Positions 17,951 through 27,140 are shown, counted from the first letter of the stretch. The stretch: 64,000 bases of DNA from Hyphomicrobiales bacterium (GCA_900473685.1 UCNE01000010.1:1-64000); one strand, 5' to 3'. The notes: generated from the letters alone by a model not told the origin. Program-made: numbers and translations.

Positions 17951-19051
17951 ATGGCAAGAAAAATTATTGATGGCACCAATGGCAGCAATTACATTGTTCA
18001 GAGCGATTACAGCGGACGTCCGGTCGATATTTACGGCTATGGCGGCAATGACACCATCTATCTGAACGTGACCAGCAGCTATGGCGGCGACAACTATGTC
18101 AGCGCCGGCTCGGGCAACGACAAGGTCGTCAACTATTTCGAAGGCGGCAACGATATCTTCCTCGGTGACGGCAACGACGTCTACATCGCCGACATCCGCG
18201 CAGGTGACAGCAACGACTATGACGTCGTTTCCGGCGGCAACGGCAATGACCGCTTCGAAGTCGATACGGTAGCCAGCAAATATTACGGCGATGCCGGCAA
18301 TGACACCTTCCTGTCGTGGGGATCCGACAATTATTTCAATGGTGGCAGTGGCACCGACACGATCAGCTACCAGTTGCAGGACAACTATAATTCGCAGCGC
18401 GGCAAGGGCGTCGATATCAATCTCGGCAAGCAGTGGGCTTCCACAATGAGCGGCCACAAGGAAACCCTGGTCAGCATCGAAAATGCCATCGGCACCAACC
18501 GGGGCCACGACGATATTACCGGCAGCGAAGGCCGCAACATCCTGCAGGGCCTTGGCGGCAATGACAGACTTTATGGCCTCGGCGGCAACGACGACCTGTA
18601 TGGCGGCGCCGGCAACGACGATCTCTATGGTGGCAACGGCGACGACGACCTGGTTGGCGGTGCGGGCGATGACGATCTCGTGGGTGGTGCTGGCGCCGAT
18701 TACCTGCTTGGCGGGTCGGGCTTCGACTTCCTCATCGGCGGTGCCGGCGCTGATATCTTCGACTTCGACTTTGTCAGTGATTCAGCCATCGGCAGCAGAC
18801 GCGATGTCATCAGTGATTTCCGCGCCTCGGAAAATGATGTCGTCGACCTGCGGTCGATCGATGCCAATGAGCGCGTCGGTGGCAACCAGAGCTTCAGCTT
18901 CATCGGCGGTTCGGCATTCCATGGCAAGGCGGGCGAGCTGCAGTTCAAAAACGGCATCGTTTCCGGCGATACCGATGGCGACGGCGTTGCAGACTTCCAG
19001 ATCAAGATGAACGGCGTCACCAAGATGTATGCCGACGATTTCTTCCTTTAA
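17951..19051 (+). CDS. RTX-type calcium-binding repeat protein
   Basis: A 366-residue protein with glycine/aspartate nonapeptides typical of RTX proteins. A clear block lies near residues 195-265 (GGNDRLYGLGGNDDLYGG, GAGNDDLYGGNGDDDLVGG and so on), and more degenerate GGNDTIYLN and GNDTFLSW repeats lie in the N-terminal half. It has no signal peptide, and ends in a short hydrophobic/acidic tail (YADDFFL), as in type I secretion substrates. RTX turns fold on calcium after export. No catalytic domain and no secretion genes are near. Likely a secreted calcium-binding protein of unknown role. Confidence 0.85.
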   Translation: MARKIIDGTNGSNYIVQSDYSGRPVDIYGYGGNDTIYLNVTSSYGGDNYVSAGSGNDKVVNYFEGGNDIFLGDGNDVYIADIRAGDSNDYDVVSGGNGNDRFEVDTVASKYYGDAGNDTFLSWGSDNYFNGGSGTDTISYQLQDNYNSQRGKGVDINLGKQWASTMSGHKETLVSIENAIGTNRGHDDITGSEGRNILQGLGGNDRLYGLGGNDDLYGGAGNDDLYGGNGDDDLVGGAGDDDLVGGAGADYLLGGSGFDFLIGGAGADIFDFDFVSDSAIGSRRDVISDFRASENDVVDLRSIDANERVGGNQSFSFIGGSAFHGKAGELQFKNGIVSGDTDGDGVADFQIKMNGVTKMYADDFFL

Positions 19052-19076
19052 GCCGGGAAAACTCCAGTTAGCGAAG

Positions 19077-19107
19077 AGGAGTTCCGCCCTGGCGGGGCTC
19101 CTTTTTT
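19077..19107 (+). terminator. Rho-independent terminator of the RTX gene
   Basis: The stem AGGAG-tt-CCGCC pairs with GGCGG-gg-CTCCT and is followed by TTTTTTC. It lies 25 bases after the RTX stop codon. Confidence 0.85.
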
Positions 19108-19132
19108 CATGCTCCCTGGGGTACACAAACAC

Positions 19133-19166
19133 AAACGCCCAGGATCATCGCTGATCCTGGGCGTTT
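19133..19166. terminator. Perfect 15-base hairpin, probable terminator
   Basis: AAACGCCCAGGATCA and TGATCCTGGGCGTTT form a perfect 15-base stem with a 4-base loop. On the minus strand it is followed by GTGTTTGTG, so it could end a minus-strand RNA from the structured region at 19167-19330. It already lies behind the RTX terminator on the plus strand. Confidence 0.75.
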
Positions 19167-19330
19167 AAGTCTTCGTCCGGGACTGAAGGTACGAAACCGG
19201 ACGAAAACTATCTCTGAACCGGGCGGTCTTCACCGCGCCGTCAAGCAATCTGCGGGCTGGCCCGCGCGCCGCGTATGGTTGATCATACGGTCGTCCTGCT
19301 TGGTGGTGAGACTATCGGGCGGATGGTTAA
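19133..19330 (-). ncRNA. Candidate structured small RNA
   Basis: A roughly 200-base stretch with no coding frame but with a dense set of perfect stems: TTCGTCCGG/CCGGACGAA (19172-19205), GCGGGC/GCCCGC (19252-19265) and CGTATG/CATACG (19272-19289), closed by the 15-base hairpin at 19133-19166. The minus strand is favoured because that strong hairpin would then be its 3' terminator. I could not match it to a named rhizobial small RNA. It could also be an element of a long untranslated region. The strand and ends are approximate. Confidence 0.45.
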
Positions 19331-19503
19331 ATTGTTCTAAAGGGCTTCGGCAGACACGCTGATTTCAGAGCCGCATTCTCTGGATTTTTTTGCGGCAACA
19401 GGCACGCTCGGCAAACACGCACGCCGGCGCGTACCTCGAAATCGTCCTGCCGTTTGAAACTCGTCTTTTCAGAAATTCGTCCTGTTCTCAAACAGGAAAG
19501 GCA

Positions 19504-19710
19504 ATGCACATGAGCGAGAACAGTGACATTTGGGAAAGCCCCAAGGACAGCCACCCGGCGGCAAACGTGAACTCCGAATGTGCTGCACGCTGGGTCATTC
19601 ACTGCATCTGCTGCGAGGAACCGGTCGAGCCCTGGCAGACCAGTGGCTACGAATTCGGCTACTGCGCCCACTGCTTCGATGTCCTGATGGACCCGGGTGA
19701 GAAATCCTGA
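19504..19710 (+). CDS. Small cysteine-rich (zinc-ribbon-like) protein, 68 aa
   Basis: A 68-residue protein beginning MHMSENSDIWESPKDSHPAA. It has six cysteines, four arranged as CICC and, some 18 residues later, CAHC, giving a likely zinc-binding treble-clef or ribbon (HCICCEEPVEPWQTSGYEF, then GYCAHCFDVLMDPGEKS). An AGGAAAGG Shine-Dalgarno lies before the ATG at 19504; a second ATG is at 19510. It is convergent with ccrM. No family name is known to me. Confidence 0.7.
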   Translation: MHMSENSDIWESPKDSHPAANVNSECAARWVIHCICCEEPVEPWQTSGYEFGYCAHCFDVLMDPGEKS

Positions 19711-19757
19711 GCGTGCGGCATTCCCAGCAGCAAGGCACATAGGTTTTTACATGCAAA

Positions 19758-19789
19758 AACGCCGCGCACCTGTCGAGGAGCACGGCGTT
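19758..19789 (-). terminator. Rho-independent terminator of ccrM
   Basis: On the minus strand AACGCCG ... CGGCGTT form a stem that is followed by TTTTG, 26 bases beyond the ccrM stop. It lies between the convergent ccrM and Cys-rich gene. Confidence 0.75.
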
Positions 19790-19814
19790 GTTCGTTCACC
19801 GGTAAGGTGGCAGA

Positions 19815-20957
<1,143 letters not shown>

Positions 20958-20986
20958 CTACGCTTACTCGGACTGATTGCCCTTAT

Positions 20987-21006
20987 GGTTACCGAACTTG
21001 GTTACC
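20987..21006. promoter_or_regulatory. Direct repeat upstream of ccrM
   Basis: GGTTACC occurs twice (20987-20993 and 21000-21006), 13 bases apart, about 45-60 bases before the ccrM start codon, in the only gap upstream of it. It may be a binding site for a cell-cycle regulator, but the spacing does not fit the CtrA consensus (TTAA-N7-TTAA), so I name no factor. Confidence 0.3.
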
Positions 21007-21049
21007 AAATGCTGAAGGGCGAGCAAAATTTGCGAAATGATACAGGAGG

Positions 21050-21382
21050 ATGGAAACTCCGGTGCCGATGCGGTATCCTGTTTTCATGGACAGAAGCCAC
21101 GCCATAGCGAGACTAAGGGAGCAGGCCGAAACCGTTCGCGGCATGGGTGCCACAGCGCTTTTTATGTTCGGCTCGACGGCGCGAAACACTGCATCGGCTG
21201 CCAGCGATCTCGACCTGTTCATCGACTACGATCAGGCCAGCCGATTTAACGCCTTTGATCTGATCGGCATTAAACTTTTCCTGGAAACGCAGTTGTCCAT
21301 CCCCGTCGACATCACAACACGTGACGGGCTGCATCCGGTGCTGAAATCAGGGATCGAACAATCCGCCGTAAAGGTTTTTTGA
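21050..21382 (+). CDS. MNT-type nucleotidyltransferase antitoxin (MntA-like)
   Basis: A 110-residue minimal nucleotidyltransferase. The GSX10DXD catalytic motif is exact: GSTARNTASAASDLD, after FMF. In MntA-HepT modules the MNT protein acts as antitoxin by transferring AMP to the HEPN toxin. The next gene is the HEPN partner, its ATG overlapping this stop (TGATG). An AGGAGG stands directly against the ATG at 21050, so translation may start instead at GTG 21062, ATG 21068 or ATG 21086 (MDRSHAIARL). The module looks locally acquired, as it sits between conserved genes. Confidence 0.85.
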   Translation: METPVPMRYPVFMDRSHAIARLREQAETVRGMGATALFMFGSTARNTASAASDLDLFIDYDQASRFNAFDLIGIKLFLETQLSIPVDITTRDGLHPVLKSGIEQSAVKVF

Positions 21383-21729
21383 TGGCGCGGGAGTTTCGTC
21401 ACGCACTTGGCGACATGCTTGAGGCGATCGCCGGCATCGAACGATCGACTGCTGGTAAAACGTTCGAGGACTATCGAGCCGACTAGCTTCTGAAGCATGC
21501 TGTGCAGCGCGCTATCGAAATCATATCGGAGGCGAGCCGCGCTCTCCCCGAAGACGTTAAGGCAATCCGGCCGGAAGTTCCCTGGCCGCAGGTTCGCACC
21601 ATCGGCAACGTTCTTCGACATGAATATCACGGATTGTCGGACAGGATTATCTGGGGCGTCGTAATCGACGAACTACCTGCTCTGAAAATGGCGATCCTCG
21701 TATTGAATGAAAAATTCGGATCGCCGTGA
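21382..21729 (+). pseudogene. HEPN-domain toxin (HepT/DUF86) broken by an amber codon
   Basis: The frame begins MAREFRHALGDMLEAIAG and continues through FEDYRAD, then meets TAG at 21484-21486, where related proteins have Trp (codon 35). It then runs on in the same frame through LLKHAVQRAIEIISEASR and the HEPN signature region GNVLRHEYHGL to TGA at 21729, 115 codons in all. One base change (TGG to TAG) would explain it. The usual RX4HXY ribonuclease motif is also altered: the first Arg position reads Gly (GNVLRHEY). A GTG at 21502 could restart a 75-residue C-terminal fragment. A sequencing error is possible. Confidence 0.8.
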
Positions 21730-21801
21730 TATCCCCCATCGGCACCGCTCCAGAAAAGGGCAATGTGGTTGCCCTCTTCTCGTAATTTCCGACTTGCATG
21801 C

Positions 21802-22161
21802 CTACCGCTCCTTCGGCACCGCGTGAAATACCCGGCTATCGGCCGGTGCTTCGTCGCGCTCGGTCATGCCGTAGTCGCGGATGACGCTGGCGATGCGCAG
21901 GCGGTAGTCTGCGAACGTGCCGTTGCGTCCGGCGTGCTGGGCGGCGCGATGTTCGGGGCCGTTGCGCCAGGTGGTGATCGCCGCCTCGTCGCGCCAGAAC
22001 GACAGCGACAGGATCTTGCCCGGCATCTTCAGGCTCTCGAACCGCTCGATCGACAGAAATCCGTCGATCTCATTGAGCCTTGTGTGCAGTTGCGCGGCCA
22101 GATCGAGATAGGCGCTGCGCCGGTCGTCGGCCGGCGTCACCTCGAAGATCACGGCGATCAA
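21802..22161 (-). CDS. Antibiotic-biosynthesis-monooxygenase-family protein (ABM)
   Basis: A 119-residue single-domain ABM protein, beginning MIAVIFEVTPADDRRSAYLD and containing IDGFLSIERFESL and LSLSFWRDEAAITTWR. These dimeric ferredoxin-like folds act as small monooxygenases, heme-degrading enzymes or stress proteins. Its only sensible start is TTG at 22161, overlapping the NIPSNAP stop as TTGA; the match of this N-terminus to remembered relatives supports it. It is cotranscribed with the NIPSNAP gene and opposite the ArsR regulator. Confidence 0.8.
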   Translation of the reverse strand: MIAVIFEVTPADDRRSAYLDLAAQLHTRLNEIDGFLSIERFESLKMPGKILSLSFWRDEAAITTWRNGPEHRAAQHAGRNGTFADYRLRIASVIRDYGMTERDEAPADSRVFHAVPKER

Positions 22162-22487
22162 AACGAAACGGCCTTGGCATGCGGCACCGAGACATTCTTC
22201 AGGAAAATCCGGTCCTCCTTGAGAATGAACCGCTCCTTGCGGGCGAACTGATAGTTTTCGATGCCGAGCGGATCGGCGGCAAGCCGGGCGCGGTAAGCCT
22301 CGTAGGCGGCAAGGCTCTCGATATGATAGGCGGCATAGGCCGTGGTGGCCAAGCCCTCGTGAGGGGCGAAATAGCCGATCAGGTCGGCACCGTTGCGCGG
22401 GATCGCCTGTCCCCAATTGCAGGCATAGGTGGCGAATTCCTCGCGCTTGAATGGATCGATTTCGTAGCGGATGAAACAGGTGATCAT
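22158..22487 (-). CDS. NIPSNAP-family protein
   Basis: A 109-residue NIPSNAP-like protein starting MITCFIRYEIDPFKREEFAT, with the central IGYFAPHEGLATTAYAAYHIES and a PLGIENYQFARKERFIL tail. NIPSNAP and ABM proteins share the dimeric alpha/beta barrel fold. The biochemical role is not defined. A GGAGAG Shine-Dalgarno precedes the ATG. Its stop overlaps the TTG start of the ABM gene, so translation is coupled, and its promoter faces the ArsR gene. Confidence 0.8.
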   Translation of the reverse strand: MITCFIRYEIDPFKREEFATYACNWGQAIPRNGADLIGYFAPHEGLATTAYAAYHIESLAAYEAYRARLAADPLGIENYQFARKERFILKEDRIFLKNVSVPHAKAVSF

Positions 22488-22603
22488 GGGTCTCTCCTTC
22501 GTTGCGGATGACCCTTTGTGCCAGTTTGCAGCGCTCCAATGCTTCGATGACGATCGAAGTGTCGGGTCTTGCCGAGGTCCCGAACCGGGGTTACCATCCC
22601 GGC

Positions 22604-23332
22604 ATGAAGGAAGGTCCAGATATTGCTCTCATCGGCTCGCTGATCGGCGATCCCGCCCGCGCCAACATGCTGACCGCCCTGACCGGCGGCAAGGCGCTGA
22701 CGGCGACGGAGCTTGCCGGGACCGCGGGGATCACCCTGCAGACCGCCAGCTCGCACCTGTCCAAGCTCGAGGCCGGCGGCCTGATCGCCCAGCGCAAGCA
22801 GGGACGCCACCGTTATTTCACGCTGGCCGACGACGATGTCGGGCTGATGATCGAGGGCTTGATGGGCTTTGCCGCCTATCGGGGCTTCACCCGCCATCGC
22901 ACCGGCCCCAAGGACCCGGCCCTGCGCAAGGCCCGTGTCTGCTACAATCACCTGGCGGGCGATTATGGCGTGCGCATGCTGGATAGCCTCATTGCCGAAG
23001 AGGTGATCTCCGGCGTTGGCGACACGCTGCATCTGACGGCATCAGGTGCGGACAAGATGACGGCGCTCGGCATCGACCTTGCCGCCCTGACACGATCGCG
23101 CCGGCCGGTGTGCCGGACGTGCCTTGACTGGAGCGAGCGCCGTTCGCATCTCGCCGGTTCGCTTGGACAGGCCTTGCTGACGCTGTTTTTCGACAAGGGT
23201 TGGGCCAGGCGTGAGCCCGACAGCCGCGCCGTCCGCTTTACCGGCACCGGTGAGATGGAATTTGCAAAACTCTTTCCCCTACCCGCCCAGCCATCGATCA
23301 CGCGGCATCACCAACAAGCCGTCGACGCCTGA
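22604..23332 (+). CDS. ArsR-family winged-helix regulator, 242 aa
   Basis: An ArsR-type repressor with the winged helix near residues 10-75 (LIGDPARANMLTALTGGKAL, then TAGITLQTASSHLSKLEAGG, KQGRHRYFTLA). It is longer than typical ArsR proteins: a second, Leu/Arg-rich half (residues 90-242) may sense a ligand and contains CRTCLDWSERR. Starts farther upstream (22502, 22547) exist, but ATG 22604 begins MKEGPDIALIGSL, as in relatives. Divergent from NIPSNAP-ABM, which it is likely to control. Confidence 0.8.
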   Translation: MKEGPDIALIGSLIGDPARANMLTALTGGKALTATELAGTAGITLQTASSHLSKLEAGGLIAQRKQGRHRYFTLADDDVGLMIEGLMGFAAYRGFTRHRTGPKDPALRKARVCYNHLAGDYGVRMLDSLIAEEVISGVGDTLHLTASGADKMTALGIDLAALTRSRRPVCRTCLDWSERRSHLAGSLGQALLTLFFDKGWARREPDSRAVRFTGTGEMEFAKLFPLPAQPSITRHHQQAVDA

Positions 23333-23413
23333 GCCGGAAGCGCCCGTATTGGGCATGGGATTTTATCGCAGGACTGCTATAGGTCAGGTCAAACCTTTCC
23401 CTGATTGCGGCCC

Positions 23414-24628
23414 ATGACATCCCCAGCACGCTTCCGCGAACACATCGCTCTCTATGCCTGCCTCACCTCGCTGACCTCCATCAGCATTGATGCGTTGTTG
23501 CCGGGTCTGCGTCAGATCGGGGCGGATGTCGGCGCAGCACCGCCGCTTTCCACCCAGCATGTCATCTCGCTTTTCATCCTTGGCATGGCGTTTGGCGAAT
23601 TGCTGCTGGGACCGCTGTCCGATGCGATCGGGCGCAAGAAAGCTCTGGTTCTCGGCCTTTGCGTCTATGCGCTTGGAACGGTGATCGCCATGCTGGCCGG
23701 ATCGCTCGAAATGGTGGTGCTTGGCCGGATCATTCAGGGGATCGGCGTCTCCGGTCCGAAGATCGCTACCCGGGCGATGATTCGCGACCAGTTCGAGGGC
23801 GATGCCATGGCCCGCGTCATGTCGTTGATGTTCACGCTGTTCATCCTCGTGCCGATGCTGGCGCCCGCCTTGGCGCAGGGCATCATTGCCGTTGGCGGCT
23901 GGCGCAGCGTCTTTGCGGTTTATCTCGGGGTGGCAGGCCTGCTTGGTCTCTGGCTGGTGATGCGGCAGCCGGAAACCTTGCCGCCCGAAAGGCGCATTCC
24001 CTTTCGCCCGAGGTTTCTCGTGTTGAACGCACGGCGCATCCTGTCGAACCGGCGGGTGACGCTGCTGATCGTCGCAACCGGGCTCGTGTTCGGCGCGCAA
24101 CTCGTCTATCTCAGCACCGCTGCCGACCTGTTCTTTGATGCCTACGGCATCGCCGAAACGTTTCCGTTCTATTTTTCAGCCCTGGCCACTGGGATCGGAC
24201 TGGCCTCATTCCTCAATGCCAGGCTCGTCCAACGCTTTGGTTCGGACACCATGGCACGCTGCGGCTTCGCCGGGCTGACGGCGGCAGGCCTTGCGATGCT
24301 GGCCGCATCCGGATTGTGGGGCGGACGGCCGCCCCTGCCCGTCTTGATGGTTCTCGCCTTTTCGGCGTTCTTTGCGATCGGCGTGCTGTTCGGCAATCTC
24401 AACGCCATGGCCATGCGTGCGCTTGGACAGGTTGCAGGCCTCGGCGCCTCCCTGATCGCCTCCGGATCGAGCCTGATTGCCACCCTATTCGCCATCACAA
24501 TCGGCGCCTTTTATGATGGGTCCACGTTCGCTCTGTCAGCCGGCTTCCTCATCGCAGGCGCCAGTGCGATGACGCTGGCTGAGCTTGCAGCACGCGCAGA
24601 TGCCTCGCCGGTGGAGGCCATTCGTTAG
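23414..24628 (+). CDS. MFS drug exporter, Bcr/CflA family
   Basis: A 404-residue, 12-TM major facilitator. The N-terminus MTSPARFREHIALYACLTSL is followed by the typical motif LSDAIGRKKALVLGL between TM2 and TM3, and by the IQGIGVSGPKIATRAMIRDQF region near TM4-5, as in the Bcr/CflA subfamily. These export bicyclomycin, sulfonamides, chloramphenicol-like drugs or cysteine. A TTG-start extension to 23405 exists, but the ATG at 23414 is adequate. No local regulator is linked. The substrate is unknown. Confidence 0.9.
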   Translation: MTSPARFREHIALYACLTSLTSISIDALLPGLRQIGADVGAAPPLSTQHVISLFILGMAFGELLLGPLSDAIGRKKALVLGLCVYALGTVIAMLAGSLEMVVLGRIIQGIGVSGPKIATRAMIRDQFEGDAMARVMSLMFTLFILVPMLAPALAQGIIAVGGWRSVFAVYLGVAGLLGLWLVMRQPETLPPERRIPFRPRFLVLNARRILSNRRVTLLIVATGLVFGAQLVYLSTAADLFFDAYGIAETFPFYFSALATGIGLASFLNARLVQRFGSDTMARCGFAGLTAAGLAMLAASGLWGGRPPLPVLMVLAFSAFFAIGVLFGNLNAMAMRALGQVAGLGASLIASGSSLIATLFAITIGAFYDGSTFALSAGFLIAGASAMTLAELAARADASPVEAIR

Positions 24629-24685
24629 AACTCTGGCAGGCTGGTCGCCGCGCAATATCGCAGCGCGCAAGATCGCGCAGTGTCC

Positions 24686-25114
24686 TTACCGGACGGCATC
24701 GACGAGCACGCCGCTAAAACCGGAATCGGCGATACCGGTGCAGAGCGGCGACCATTCGCATCGCTGACAGGCTTGCCGGATCGAGCCATCACCAAACGCC
24801 GCGCGCATCCGCTGAAGAAAATCCGCGTCCGGCACGATCTGTGCGCCCGGATTGGCAGCCACACCGAGAAAAGCCTCGACGGCGGCGCTGGCCCTGATGT
24901 CCCGATCCGTCACGCTGTCGTTCAGACAGTGCATGCCCGGCTCGTCCAGCATCGGCGCACAGACATCGTCCGGCCCTTCCACCACCAGAATATCCTCGCC
25001 CGCGGCAAGGCGGGCGGCAATACGGATGTAATTTTCGGTGAAGGCAGCCGTGTATCCCTTGCCGACGAAGGTCAGCATGCAGAGCAGATGATGCGGGCGC
25101 AGGCGGACGGTCAT
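24686..25114 (-). CDS. DUF1284 protein
   Basis: A 142-residue protein of the DUF1284 family: MTVRLRPHHLLCMLTFVGKG, then an aspartate-rich loop VVEGPDDVCAPM, and a C-terminal CQRCEWSPLC with the conserved cysteine pairs. The cysteines (LLC, DVC, HC, CQRC, LC) suggest an iron-sulfur or metal site; function is not established. It stands alone, convergent with the Bcr/CflA exporter, and the 57-base gap between them shows nothing. Confidence 0.75.
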   Translation of the reverse strand: MTVRLRPHHLLCMLTFVGKGYTAAFTENYIRIAARLAAGEDILVVEGPDDVCAPMLDEPGMHCLNDSVTDRDIRASAAVEAFLGVAANPGAQIVPDADFLQRMRAAFGDGSIRQACQRCEWSPLCTGIADSGFSGVLVDAVR

Positions 25115-25256
25115 GGGAGCCTTGGCGGGATAAAAGTCAGGTTTTACCCGGCAATACCAGCAGCGGCAACCGATGGCTAATAACCTTCACGCCTCGCGTT
25201 CCGCTGCGCCACCTGTAATTCGTGACGCAGCGGATGCCCCGGATGGCCAGATCCCG

Positions 25257-26132
25257 TCAGGCGGCGATGGCGGCGACCTTGTCCAATTCACTGACAGCGT
25301 CATCCGGCAACACCAGTTCCGCTGCGGCAAGGTTTTCGCGAAGATGGCCGACGGACGAAGTGCCGGGGATGAGCAGGATATTCGGCGCGCGGCGCAGCAG
25401 CCAGGCCAGCGCCACTTGCATGGGGGTGGCGTTCAGGCGTGTTGCAACATCCGACAGCGTCGACGACTGCAGCGGGCTGAAGCCGCCAAGCGGGAAGAAC
25501 GGCACATAGGCGATACCGTCGCGGGCAAGATCGTCGATCAAAACATCATCGTCCCGATGGGCCAGATTATACTGGTTCTGGACACAGGCGATCTTGGCGA
25601 TGCCACGCCCTTCGGCGATCTGCGTGGCGGTGGCGTTGCTCAGCCCGATGTGACGGATCAAGCCTTGACGCTGGAGATCCGCCAGCACTGTCAATGGAGC
25701 TTCCAACGACCCTTCCGCGGGACCATAGACGCTGAACATCAGGCGAAGATTGACGACCTCGATGACATCCAGGCCCAGATTGCGAAGATTGTCATGCACG
25801 GCCTTTGTCAGTTCCTCACGCGAGAAGGCCGGGATCCACGATTTATCCTCACCACGCCGGGCGCCGACCTTGGTGACGATGACCAGATCGTCGCGGTACG
25901 GGTGCAGCGCTTCGCGGATAAGCTGGTTGGTGACATGCGGCCCGTAGAAATCGCTGGTGTCGATATGGTCGACCCCGCTTTCAACAGCCGTGCGCAGCAC
26001 GGCGAGCGCCGCATCGTGATCCTTCGGCGGACCGAAAACACCGGGGCCTGCGAGCTGCATGGCACCGTAGCCGAGCCGTTTGACGCTGCGGTCACCGAGG
26101 GTGAATGTACCGGACTGATCGATAATTGACAT
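25257..26132 (-). CDS. Aldo/keto reductase
   Basis: A 291-residue aldo/keto reductase, starting MSIIDQSGTFTLGDRSVKRL with an AAAGGAATGAG Shine-Dalgarno. A much longer open frame (to 27161) is only a chance extension antisense to the LysR gene. The catalytic Asp-Tyr pair is in DHIDTSDFYGPH, Lys in VTKVG, and the NADPH-binding end in LIPGTSSVGHLRENLAAA. It reduces carbonyl compounds with NADPH; the substrate is unassigned. It is divergent from the LysR gene across 96 bases, the usual regulator-target arrangement. Confidence 0.9.
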   Translation of the reverse strand: MSIIDQSGTFTLGDRSVKRLGYGAMQLAGPGVFGPPKDHDAALAVLRTAVESGVDHIDTSDFYGPHVTNQLIREALHPYRDDLVIVTKVGARRGEDKSWIPAFSREELTKAVHDNLRNLGLDVIEVVNLRLMFSVYGPAEGSLEAPLTVLADLQRQGLIRHIGLSNATATQIAEGRGIAKIACVQNQYNLAHRDDDVLIDDLARDGIAYVPFFPLGGFSPLQSSTLSDVATRLNATPMQVALAWLLRRAPNILLIPGTSSVGHLRENLAAAELVLPDDAVSELDKVAAIAA

Positions 26133-26228
26133 GATCTCATTCCTTTCAAGAGCCGATACCAAGATAGGCGTTGTCGCCACGCATGAAAACGAGCCATAAT
26201 CTGCACAGCGTGTGCGGAATGGCGAACA

Positions 26229-27140
26229 ATGAAGACTGATCTGGGTGATCTGAATGCGTTTGTCGCGGTGGCGCGCGCCGGTGGTTTTCGCGAGGGTGCA
26301 CGAACCAGCGGCAGCAGCGCCTCCTTTCTCAGCGAAGCGGTGCGCCGTCTGGAAGCTCAACTGGGCGTCAGATTGCTGAACCGGACGACACGAAGCGTGG
26401 TTCCGACCGAAGCCGGCAAGGGCTTGCTGGAACGGCTGGGGCCGGCATTGACCGAAGTGGAAGCAGCACTTGACGTGGTCAACGGCTTTCGCGACCGGCC
26501 GGCAGGTACCCTTCGCCTCAACGTTCCCGTCAGCGCAGCACGGCTGGTGCTGCCGGCGATCATACCGCCGTTCCTGGCTGCCTATCCGGATATAAGACTG
26601 GAGATTGTCACCGACGACAGTTTTGTCGATGTGCTCGCGGCAGGCTGCGACGCCGGCATCCGCTATGACGAACGGCTGGAGCAGGACATGATCGCGGTGC
26701 CGGTCGGCCCGCGTGTCCAGCGTTTTGCCACCGCGGCCTCCCCCGCCTATCTCGACCGCCGGGGTAGGCCCCTTCATCCACGCGACCTGCTTGGCCATGC
26801 CTGCCTGATCGGCCGCTTTGCAAGCGGCAGGACGACGGCACCTTGGGAGTTCGAGCGTGATGGCGAGGTGGTGCGGGTCGATCCCGTGGGGCCGCTGATC
26901 GTCAGCATCGGCGGATCGATCGATCTCGCCGTCGATGCCGCAATTGCCGGAACAGGGATCATTTCCCTGTTTGAGGACTGGCTGCGACCGCATCTGGAGA
27001 CGGGCGTGCTCGAGCCCGTTCTTGAACCCTGGTGGCAATCCTTTCCGGGGCCATTCCTCTACTATCCCGGACGGCGCCTGGTGCCCGCCCCGCTCCGGGC
27101 TTTCATCGACTTCGTCAAGATGTTGGCGAACCAGACCTGA
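26229..27140 (+). CDS. LysR-family regulator of the aldo/keto reductase type
   Basis: A 303-residue LysR protein. The N-terminal HTH runs DLNAFVAVARAGGFREGART then SFLSEAVRRLEAQLGVRLLN, followed by TTRSVVPTEAGKGLLERL and the effector lobe. The SASFLSEAVRRLE form belongs to the subgroup often divergent from oxidoreductases. It is transcribed away from the aldo/keto reductase, which it probably controls; the inducer is unknown. Confidence 0.9.
   Translation: MKTDLGDLNAFVAVARAGGFREGARTSGSSASFLSEAVRRLEAQLGVRLLNRTTRSVVPTEAGKGLLERLGPALTEVEAALDVVNGFRDRPAGTLRLNVPVSAARLVLPAIIPPFLAAYPDIRLEIVTDDSFVDVLAAGCDAGIRYDERLEQDMIAVPVGPRVQRFATAASPAYLDRRGRPLHPRDLLGHACLIGRFASGRTTAPWEFERDGEVVRVDPVGPLIVSIGGSIDLAVDAAIAGTGIISLFEDWLRPHLETGVLEPVLEPWWQSFPGPFLYYPGRRLVPAPLRAFIDFVKMLANQT

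Noticed and set aside
19133..19330. 6S RNA or another named rhizobial small RNA
   Set aside because: The structure is suggestive but I could not match it to the sequence of a named family from memory.
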